From NCBI GenBank assembly GCA_913061245.1, contig CAJXTO010000061.1, forward strand, positions 1 to 8,705: a stretch of DNA of 8,705 nt. Reading direction: 5' to 3'. This stretch comes from an uncultured Oceanospirillales bacterium (GTDB taxonomy: Bacteria; Pseudomonadota; Gammaproteobacteria; Pseudomonadales; Litorivicinaceae). Shown piece by piece: positions 1 to 4,635 of the stretch; positions within the stretch are counted from its first letter, which is position 1, and each line of letters begins with the position of its first letter. Under the pieces are notes generated by a model. That model was not told the origin of the DNA. It did not search any database and was given only the letters and a program-made list of their open reading frames with translations. A program made the position numbers and the translations under genes.

Positions 1-962
1 GCTTTCATCACCTTGGCACGTGGGTCAAAGTTCTTGTACACACGATGTCCAAAGCCCATGAGCTTGAATGGATCATTCGGATCTTTCGCTTTCTCGATAA
101 ACATCGGAATATTTTCAACAGATCCGATTTCATCAAGCATCATCAATACAGCCTCATTTGCTCCACCATGCGCTGGTCCCCAGAGGGCGGCAATACCGGC
201 GGATACACACGCAAATGGGTTTGCACCAGTGGACCCAGCTAATCGAACGGTTGAAGTTGATGCATTCTGCTCGTGGTCAGCATGGAGTAGGAAAATACGA
301 TCCATCGCTTTTTCTACGGCCGGACTCACCACGTAATCTTCACAGGGTGTGCCAAACATCATGTACAGGAAATTCGCGGCGTACGACAAATCGTTGCGCG
401 GATACATAAATGGTTGACCGATCGAGTGCTTGTAACACATCGCTGCAAGCGTTGGCATTTTTGCAACCAAGCGGTGTGCTGCGATTTCACGATGATGCTC
501 AGAACGGATGTCCATCACATCGTGATAGAACGCAGATAGCGCACCAACAGCACCGCACATCATTGCCATTGGGTGTGCATTGTGATGGAAGCCATCGAAG
601 AAATGTGCGAGCGATTCGTGCAGCATTGTGTGCCGGGTGATGCTATTTACAAAGGCTTCTTTCTGATCTTTAGAAGGCAGTTGGCCGTACCATAGAAGAT
701 AGCAAGTTTCTAAATAGTCCGAGTTCTCGGCGAGATCTTCGATTGAATAGCCACGGTGTAGCAGAACGCCTTTACCACCATCAATGTAGGTGATTGTTGA
801 TTCCGTCGCTGCTGTGGACATGAAACCTGGGTCATATGTGAAATATCCATTTTTCAATACTCCAGAAACATCGATCACATCCGGTCCGTACGATCCTTTC
901 AGAACTGGTAGGTCGACAACTTCACCCGTTGGGAGGGTTAGTGTGGCATTTTTTTCAGCCAT
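1..962 (-). CDS. gltA: Citrate synthase (type II), 3' end outside window
   Basis: Condenses oxaloacetate with acetyl-CoA to citrate, the cytoplasmic entry step of the TCA cycle. Reading leftwards from ATG at 960-962 gives 320 codons without a stop; the family is about 427 residues, so roughly the last 100 are missing. The product starts MAEKNATLTLPTGE, the small N-terminal domain typical of hexameric type II enzymes. Visible signatures are HADHEQN (His230), WGPAHGGANEA (His265, equivalent to catalytic His264 of E. coli) and GFGHRVYKN (His306, equivalent to His305). The third catalytic residue, the equivalent of Asp362, lies outside the window. Cys207 in TPCEDY matches E. coli Cys206, a residue linked to allosteric NADH inhibition, so NADH control is plausible (inference). 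Transcribed divergently from sdhC. Start supported by AAAGGAG nine bases upstream. No frameshift seen. Confidence 0.98.
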   Translation of the reverse strand, partial: MAEKNATLTLPTGEVVDLPVLKGSYGPDVIDVSGVLKNGYFTYDPGFMSTAATESTITYIDGGKGVLLHRGYSIEDLAENSDYLETCYLLWYGQLPSKDQKEAFVNSITRHTMLHESLAHFFDGFHHNAHPMAMMCGAVGALSAFYHDVMDIRSEHHREIAAHRLVAKMPTLAAMCYKHSIGQPFMYPRNDLSYAANFLYMMFGTPCEDYVVSPAVEKAMDRIFLLHADHEQNASTSTVRLAGSTGANPFACVSAGIAALWGPAHGGANEAVLMMLDEIGSVENIPMFIEKAKDPNDPFKLMGFGHRVYKNFDPRAKVMK

Positions 963-971
963 GTTTTTCGG

Positions 972-978
972 CTCCTTT
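972..978 (-). promoter_or_regulatory. Ribosome binding site of gltA
   Basis: Reads AAAGGAG on the minus strand, a near-perfect Shine-Dalgarno sequence nine bases before the ATG at 962. It fixes the gltA start. Confidence 0.85.
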
Positions 979-1017
979 GTTTGTAAATCCGCTAGTTAGA
1001 CCGAATTCCTGAGGTCT

Positions 1018-1049
1018 TTGTGCGGTGCACACAACGTGCGGAAGCGTTG
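1018..1049. repeat. Two overlapping short inverted repeats in the gltA leader
   Basis: TTGTG at 1018-1022 pairs with CACAA at 1030-1034 (7-nt loop). CAACG at 1032-1036 pairs with CGTTG at 1045-1049 (8-nt loop). The two share bases 1032-1034, so they cannot both form fully. On the minus strand they fall near the 5' end of the predicted gltA transcript, where they could form leader hairpins or protein-binding sites. Stems of 5 bp also arise by chance, so confidence is low. Confidence 0.3.
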
Positions 1050-1052
1050 CTC

Positions 1053-1080
1053 ACTATAATCAGGGGAATTCAGGTGTCAA
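1053..1080 (-). promoter_or_regulatory. Predicted sigma70 promoter of gltA
   Basis: On the minus strand a perfect -35 TTGACA (1080-1075) is followed after 16 bases by TATAGT (1058-1053), a one-mismatch -10. Predicted transcription start is near 1046, giving a leader of about 84 nt that contains the gltA Shine-Dalgarno sequence. The match is strong and sits where a gltA promoter is needed; the start site itself is inferred. Confidence 0.75.
1055..1060 (+). promoter_or_regulatory. Plus-strand TATAAT overlapping the gltA -10
   Basis: A perfect TATAAT reads rightwards and shares four bases with the minus-strand -10 TATAGT of gltA. No recognisable -35 is found 16-18 bases upstream (the region reads CAACGT) and there is no TGn extension. 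If active, it would add an upstream start for sdh with a leader of roughly 130 nt. It may equally be a by-product of the near-symmetry of -10 elements. Confidence 0.25.
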
Positions 1081-1114
1081 TTGGCCATAGTCGATTTAGT
1101 CATAAAGGAGCATG

Positions 1115-1131
1115 CGTTACCCTTTGTAACG
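1115..1131. promoter_or_regulatory. Palindromic operator candidate over the sdh -35
   Basis: CGTTAC (1115-1120) and GTAACG (1126-1131) form a perfect 6+6 bp inverted repeat around a 5-bp centre, CCTTT. The right arm contains most of the predicted sdhC -35 (1124-1129). A dyad of this size at a -35 is the usual geometry of a repressor site; an activator would more often bind further upstream. I do not recognise the motif as that of a named regulator: it does not fit the CRP, FNR/Anr, FadR or HexR consensus as I know them. Confidence 0.45.
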
Positions 1132-1152
1132 TTATAAAGAGAAGATTATACT
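1124..1152 (+). promoter_or_regulatory. Predicted sigma70 promoter of sdhCDAB
   Basis: TTGTAA (1124-1129, four of six to TTGACA) is separated by 17 bases from TATACT (1147-1152, five of six to TATAAT). Predicted transcription start is near 1159, giving a leader of about 35 nt before the sdhC ATG at 1195 and keeping the Shine-Dalgarno sequence in the transcript. The -35 lies within the inverted repeat at 1115-1131, suggesting regulation by occlusion (inference). Confidence 0.65.
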
Positions 1153-1176
1153 GTTGCCCACATTGATCACCGGTAT

Positions 1177-1184
1177 GAAGAGGA
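1177..1184 (+). promoter_or_regulatory. Ribosome binding site deciding the sdhC start
   Basis: GAAGAGGA ends 10 bases before ATG 1195 and 16 bases before the in-frame ATG at 1201. Spacing therefore favours 1195, although E. coli-like SdhC alignment (RPVNLDL core) would accept either. Confidence 0.6.
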
Positions 1185-1194
1185 TTTCCAAGAC

Positions 1195-1575
1195 ATGGCT
1201 ATGTCGAGTGAGCGTCCGGTCAACCTAGACCTGACAACCTTCCGTTTCCCGATAACTGCGATTGCATCCATTCTGCACAGAGTGTCTGGTGTCATCCTGT
1301 TCTTCGGAAGTTTTATTTTGATGGCTCTTTTAGGCATGTCGCTTGAAAACGAAGCTGGATTCGCTGATGCACTGGCGTTATTGGAAAACGGCTTTGTCGC
1401 ATTCATCGTCTGGGGAGTGCTTGCGGCGTTGGCCTATCACTTCGTAGCTGGTGTGAAGCACTTGTTTATGGACATGGGATATGGCGAAACGCTTGAGTCC
1501 GGGCCTGTGTTCGCAAAAGTATCAATGGCTTTGGCTGTGGTACTCATCGTGCTAGCGGGGGTTTGGGTATGGTAA
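1195..1575 (+). CDS. sdhC: Succinate dehydrogenase cytochrome b556 membrane subunit
   Basis: One of two membrane anchors of complex II, carrying part of the heme b and ubiquinone sites. The 126 residues compare with 129 in E. coli. The N-terminal RPVNLDL and the block ITAIASILHRVSG (residues 20-32) are hallmark SdhC sequence. Ser25 and Arg29 align with E. coli quinone-site residues Ser27 and Arg31. His82 in AYHFVAGVKH aligns with heme ligand His84. Three hydrophobic helices lie at about 30-51, 67-88 and 106-126. First gene of the sdh operon behind the promoter at 1124-1152. Its last seven bases overlap the sdhD start (ATG at 1569, TAA at 1573-1575), implying translational coupling. An ATG at 1201 is a possible alternative start. 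Confidence 0.96.
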   Translation: MAMSSERPVNLDLTTFRFPITAIASILHRVSGVILFFGSFILMALLGMSLENEAGFADALALLENGFVAFIVWGVLAALAYHFVAGVKHLFMDMGYGETLESGPVFAKVSMALAVVLIVLAGVWVW

Positions 1576-1919
1576 CGAACGTATTGAACTACGGCCGAAG
1601 CGGAGTTGCTGATTGGGTCGTTCAGCGTTTTAGTGCCCTGATCCTTGCGGCCTATACAGTTGTAATGGTTGTTTGGCTTGCGGTTAACGGCGGTGAACTA
1701 ACGTTTGCGCAATGGCAAGGATTCATGGGTCAAACTTGGATGCGTATTTTCACGCTTCTAACAGTATTGGCGTTGGCAGGGCATGCGTGGATTGGCTTGT
1801 GGACAGTTGCTACTGACTATATGAAGAAAGGTGCCGTTCGAGTGGCATTTTTGGGAAGCGTGGCGATTTCTTTGTTCGTCTACGTGGTCTGGGCTATCAG
1901 CATTTTGTGGGGGTTTTAA
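1569..1919 (+). CDS. sdhD: Succinate dehydrogenase hydrophobic membrane anchor subunit
   Basis: Second membrane anchor of complex II, pairing with SdhC to hold heme b and bind quinone. From ATG 1569 the product has 116 residues (E. coli 115) and begins MVTNVLNYGRSGVADW, close to the E. coli start. His72 in GHAWIGLW aligns with heme ligand His71. Asp83-Tyr84 in TDYMKK align with quinone-site Asp82-Tyr83. Helices lie at about 22-41, 59-80 and 90-113. The frame is also open to a TTG at 1563, but the ATG fits the family better and gives the short overlap with sdhC. The ribosome site is only G-rich (GGGGG just upstream), so initiation may depend on ribosomes finishing sdhC. Confidence 0.95.
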   Translation: MVTNVLNYGRSGVADWVVQRFSALILAAYTVVMVVWLAVNGGELTFAQWQGFMGQTWMRIFTLLTVLALAGHAWIGLWTVATDYMKKGAVRVAFLGSVAISLFVYVVWAISILWGF

Positions 1920-1922
1920 TCC

Positions 1923-3692
1923 ATGACAGGGCTTCGCAAACTATCTTTTGACGCTGTTGTAATCGGTGGTGGTGGCGCAGGTATGCGTGCATCTCTGCAA
2001 ATGGCTCAGTCGGGCTTTAAAACAGCATGCTTAACCAAAGTGTTTCCAACACGTTCACACACAGTGTCAGCACAAGGTGGTATCACCTGTGCGATCGCGA
2101 GTGCGGATCCAAACGATGACTGGCGTTGGCACATGTATGACACCGTCAAAGGGTCTGATTACATCGGTGACCAGGATGCGATTGAGTATATGTGCTCCGT
2201 TGGTCCAGAGGCAGTGTTCGAATTGGAGCATATGGGACTCCCATTCTCTCGTTTTGAAAATGGTCGGATTTATCAGCGTCCATTTGGTGGGCAGTCTAAG
2301 GATTATGGTGCGGGCGGCCAGGCTGCTCGGACATGTGCGGCTGCTGACCGGACAGGCCACGCGTTGCTCCACACGCTCTATCAAGCGAACTTAAAGAACA
2401 ACACAACCTTCCTCAATGAGTGGTTTGCTGTTGACTTGGTTCGTAACCAAGATGGCGTCGTCGTTGGTGTGATTGCGATTGAAATTGAAACCGGCGAAGT
2501 TGTGTTCGTTGAATCAAAAGCGACTGTCCTGGCAACTGGTGGTGCTGGTCGTATCTATGCATCGACCACGAATGCACACATTAATACAGGTGACGGTATT
2601 GGTATGGCTCTGCGTGCAGGCTATGCGGTACAGGACATCGAAATGTGGCAGTTCCACCCAACCGGTATCTATGGTGCGGGTACGCTCGTTACAGAAGGGT
2701 GTCGTGGAGAAGGTGGTTATCTCATCAATAAAGATGGCGAGCGCTTCATGGAGCGTTATGCTCCGAACGCAAAGGATTTGGCGGGTCGTGACGTGGTTGC
2801 ACGTTCAATGATGACTGAAATTCTCGAGGGTCGCGGTTGTGGTGAGCATGGAGACCACGTCTTTTTGAAGCTTGATCACCTTGGTAAGGAAATCTTGCAC
2901 TCACGTCTTCCAGGTATCACAGAATTGTCGAAGACATTTGCGCACGTTGATCCAGTGAATGCTCCAATCCCTGTTGTGCCAACGTGTCACTACATGATGG
3001 GCGGGATTCCGACTAACGTAAATGGCCAGGCGATTACCCAGGTCAACGGAAAAGACGAAATCATTCCAGGCTTGTATGCCTGTGGTGAAGCAGCATGTGT
3101 GTCAGTACACGGTGCAAACCGTCTTGGCGGTAACTCGCTACTCGATCTCGTGGTATTTGGTCGTGCGGCTGGTATCTTCATTGAAGAGCAGCTTCAGCAG
3201 GGTATCGATTATCGTTTGGCGTCTGAAGATGATGTTGATCGCGCAATGGGTCGTTTGAATTCACTGGATTCAAATGACAACGGCGAAGATACAGCAGAGT
3301 TGAAGCGTGAACTTCAAAACTGCATGCAGAACTACTTCGGTGTATTCCGTGATGGTGAATACATGAAGAAAGGTCGTGACGAACTCAATGCGATGCGTGA
3401 TCGCGTTGCGAACATTGCGATTTCTGATAAGTCGAAAGCGTTTAATACAGCGCGAATGGAAGCGCTTGAGCTTCAAAATCTCTTTGAAGTTGCTGAAGCG
3501 ACAGCGATCGCTGCAGATGAGCGCACGGAGAGTCGTGGTGCTCACTCGCGTAATGACTTCCCTGAGCGTGATGATAAGAACTGGTTATGCCATTCGATGT
3601 ATCATCCAGAAACGAAGAAACTGACCAAGCGTGACGTCAACTTCAAGCCGAAGACTGTCGACACGTTTGAGCCAAAAGTGCGTACGTACTAA
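1923..3692 (+). CDS. sdhA: Succinate dehydrogenase flavoprotein subunit
   Basis: Catalytic subunit that oxidises succinate to fumarate using covalently bound FAD, on the cytoplasmic face of complex II. The 589 residues compare with 588 in E. coli, and similarity runs end to end. The dinucleotide-binding loop GGGGAG is at 15-20. His46 in RSHTVSAQGG is the FAD-linking histidine (E. coli His45). Active-site residues are present: His245 in WQFHPTG, Arg289 in AGRDVVARS, His356 in TCHYMMGG and Arg400 in HGANRLGGNS. The C-terminus ends in the conserved RTY. It starts three bases after the sdhD stop, with a GTGGGGG stretch nine bases before the ATG as a weak Shine-Dalgarno sequence, so coupling with sdhD is likely. 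Confidence 0.99.
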   Translation: MTGLRKLSFDAVVIGGGGAGMRASLQMAQSGFKTACLTKVFPTRSHTVSAQGGITCAIASADPNDDWRWHMYDTVKGSDYIGDQDAIEYMCSVGPEAVFELEHMGLPFSRFENGRIYQRPFGGQSKDYGAGGQAARTCAAADRTGHALLHTLYQANLKNNTTFLNEWFAVDLVRNQDGVVVGVIAIEIETGEVVFVESKATVLATGGAGRIYASTTNAHINTGDGIGMALRAGYAVQDIEMWQFHPTGIYGAGTLVTEGCRGEGGYLINKDGERFMERYAPNAKDLAGRDVVARSMMTEILEGRGCGEHGDHVFLKLDHLGKEILHSRLPGITELSKTFAHVDPVNAPIPVVPTCHYMMGGIPTNVNGQAITQVNGKDEIIPGLYACGEAACVSVHGANRLGGNSLLDLVVFGRAAGIFIEEQLQQGIDYRLASEDDVDRAMGRLNSLDSNDNGEDTAELKRELQNCMQNYFGVFRDGEYMKKGRDELNAMRDRVANIAISDKSKAFNTARMEALELQNLFEVAEATAIAADERTESRGAHSRNDFPERDDKNWLCHSMYHPETKKLTKRDVNFKPKTVDTFEPKVRTY

Positions 3693-3703
3693 GGGGTATT
3701 AAG

Positions 3704-4408
3704 ATGTTAGTAAGTGTTTATCGCTATAACCCTGAAACGGACCGTGAGCCATACATGCAGGACGTCGAAGTATCTCTTCCCGAAGGGAAGGATCTGATGG
3801 TTCTGGATGTGCTCAATCTGATCAAGGAAAAAGATCAATCGCTGTCGTACCGTCGTTCATGCCGTGAAGGTGTTTGCGGATCTGACGGTGTGAACATGAA
3901 TGGTAAAAACGGTCTGGCTTGCATTACACCAGTCTCTGAGGTTGTGACCGGTGGTAAGTTGGTGGTTCGTCCACTGCCTGGCCTTCCTGTTATTCGTGAT
4001 CTCGTTGTTGATATGGGTGTCTTTTATAAGCAATATCAACGAATTAAGCCGTATTTGCAGAACTCAACACCAGCGGGTGGTCGTGAGCGTCTGCAGTCGC
4101 CAGAAGATCGCGCGAAGCTTGACGGTCTCTACGAATGCATTCTGTGCGCATGTTGCTCGACAAGTTGCCCATCATTCTGGTGGAACCCAGAGAAGTTTGT
4201 TGGTCCTTCAGGACTCTTACAAGCCTACCGTTTCTTGGCAGACAGTCGCGATGAAGCGACAGAAGAGCGTTTGGCAGAACTTGACGATCCGTTCAGTGTG
4301 TTCCGTTGCCGGGGCATCATGAACTGCGTTTCTGTGTGTCCTAAGGGTTTGAATCCAACCAAAGCGATTGGTCATATCCGCGACATGCTGTTGTCACGGG
4401 CCACCTAA
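3704..4408 (+). CDS. sdhB: Succinate dehydrogenase iron-sulfur subunit
   Basis: Carries electrons from the SdhA flavin through three Fe-S clusters to quinone at the SdhC/SdhD interface. The 234 residues compare with 238 in E. coli. [2Fe-2S] ligands are Cys53, Cys58, Asp61 and Cys73; the Asp in place of a fourth Cys is also found in E. coli. [4Fe-4S] ligands are Cys145, Cys148, Cys151 and Cys212. [3Fe-4S] ligands are Cys155, Cys202 and Cys208. Trp160 in PSFWWNP matches the quinone-site tryptophan Trp164 of E. coli. The segment FRCRGIMNC has Arg203 where E. coli has His207, as in Pseudomonas-type SdhB. AAGGGG seven bases before the ATG is the ribosome site; the gap from sdhA is 11 bp. Last sdh gene before a hairpin-rich gap. 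Confidence 0.99.
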   Translation: MLVSVYRYNPETDREPYMQDVEVSLPEGKDLMVLDVLNLIKEKDQSLSYRRSCREGVCGSDGVNMNGKNGLACITPVSEVVTGGKLVVRPLPGLPVIRDLVVDMGVFYKQYQRIKPYLQNSTPAGGRERLQSPEDRAKLDGLYECILCACCSTSCPSFWWNPEKFVGPSGLLQAYRFLADSRDEATEERLAELDDPFSVFRCRGIMNCVSVCPKGLNPTKAIGHIRDMLLSRAT

Positions 4409-4420
4409 GTCTAGGTTGGC

Positions 4421-4443
4421 TTGTGCGCCTCATAAGCGCACAA
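4421..4443 (+). repeat. Perfect 8-bp hairpin just after sdhB
   Basis: TTGTGCGC (4421-4428) and GCGCACAA (4436-4443) are perfect complements around a 7-nt loop CTCATAA. The structure begins 13 bases after the sdhB stop and is not followed by a T run, so by itself it is not a terminator. It stands three bases before the stronger hairpin at 4447-4475. A 3'-end stabiliser or RNase processing barrier is a plausible role (inference). Confidence 0.6.
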
Positions 4444-4446
4444 TGG

Positions 4447-4480
4447 CGGCACTTTCTGCGATCCAGAAGGTGCCGTTTTC
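4447..4480 (+). terminator. Intrinsic terminator or attenuator between sdhB and sucA
   Basis: CGGCACTTTCTG (4447-4458) pairs with CAGAAGGTGCCG (4464-4475) around a 5-nt loop CGATC: 12 consecutive pairs with one U-G wobble. TTTTC (4476-4480) follows at once. The flanking AATGG can pair further with TTTT by A-U and G-U pairs. The T run is short, so termination may be partial, which would lower but not abolish read-through from sdh into sucAB. Confidence 0.65.
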
Positions 4481-4484
4481 ACAA

Positions 4485-4519
4485 GCTCAGTCGCAATCCT
4501 CTGAGCATGTTGGTTTTTT
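4485..4519 (+). repeat. Third inverted repeat with downstream T6
   Basis: GCTCAG (4485-4490) and CTGAGC (4501-4506) are perfect complements with a 10-nt loop. A run of six T lies at 4514-4519, seven bases past the stem. The gap between stem and T run makes it a poor intrinsic terminator by the usual model, but with the preceding two hairpins it gives three stems in a row downstream of sdhB. Confidence 0.35.
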
Positions 4520-4527
4520 AGGTCGTA

Positions 4528-4635
4528 ATGACAATGACCGGGGCATACGCCGAAATGGAAAAAGAATGGCCTACGAGGCCACGCCAAGACGACGTTGAGA
4601 CGAGCTCCGGTGTAGAGGAGCACATCAATGTCTGA
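4528..4635 (+). CDS. Possible 35-codon leader ORF overlapping the sucA start
   Basis: An ATG at 4528 opens 35 codons ending in TGA at 4633-4635, overlapping the first eight bases of sucA (ATGTCTGA). The product would begin MTMTGAYAEMEKEW and be soluble and acidic, with no signal or membrane segment. AGGT at 4520-4523 is a weak ribosome site. I know no family for it, and a 35-codon open frame can occur by chance. The attraction is the overlap, which would let its translation influence sucA. It contains a small TGGCC/GGCCA hairpin (4567-4581). sucA has its own good ribosome site inside this ORF, so the ORF is not needed to explain sucA translation. Confidence 0.18.
   Translation: MTMTGAYAEMEKEWPTRPRQDDVETSSGVEEHINV
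4614..4620 (+). promoter_or_regulatory. Ribosome binding site of sucA
   Basis: AGAGGAG lies seven bases before ATG 4628 and selects it over the in-frame ATG at 4643. I see no convincing -35/-10 pair for a dedicated sucA promoter between 4481 and 4613. Confidence 0.8.

Noticed and set aside
1..960. Several plus-strand open frames opposite gltA
   Set aside because: They are antisense shadows of a clearly conserved citrate synthase and their products have no recognisable domain.
1019..1026. TGTGCGGT, resembling the Pasteurellaceae DNA uptake core AAGTGCGGT
   Set aside because: It is a single imperfect occurrence with no other copies noticed, and the neighbourhood does not suggest Pasteurellaceae.
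1104..1129. AAAGGAG followed by ATG at 1112 and a five-codon frame upstream of sdhC
   Set aside because: The spacing of one base is too short for initiation, and the site lies upstream of the predicted sdh transcription start.
1563..1568. TTG at 1563 as the sdhD start
   Set aside because: It adds two residues not found in relatives. ATG 1569 gives the family-typical MVxN start and the short overlap with sdhC.
2067..2384. A 105-codon minus-strand frame inside sdhA, and similar long antisense frames in sdhA, sucA and sucB
   Set aside because: The sense strand is conserved end to end as known enzymes. The antisense products resemble nothing and lack plausible ribosome sites.
3875..3913. Asp61 in place of a cysteine in the SdhB [2Fe-2S] motif, looking like a lost ligand
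   Set aside because: E. coli SdhB has the same CREGVCGSDG arrangement, so it is normal for this family.
4307..4333. Arg203 in FRCRGIMNC where E. coli SdhB has His207
   Set aside because: As I recall them, Pseudomonas-type SdhB proteins share FRCRGIMNC, so this is a lineage difference and not an anomaly.
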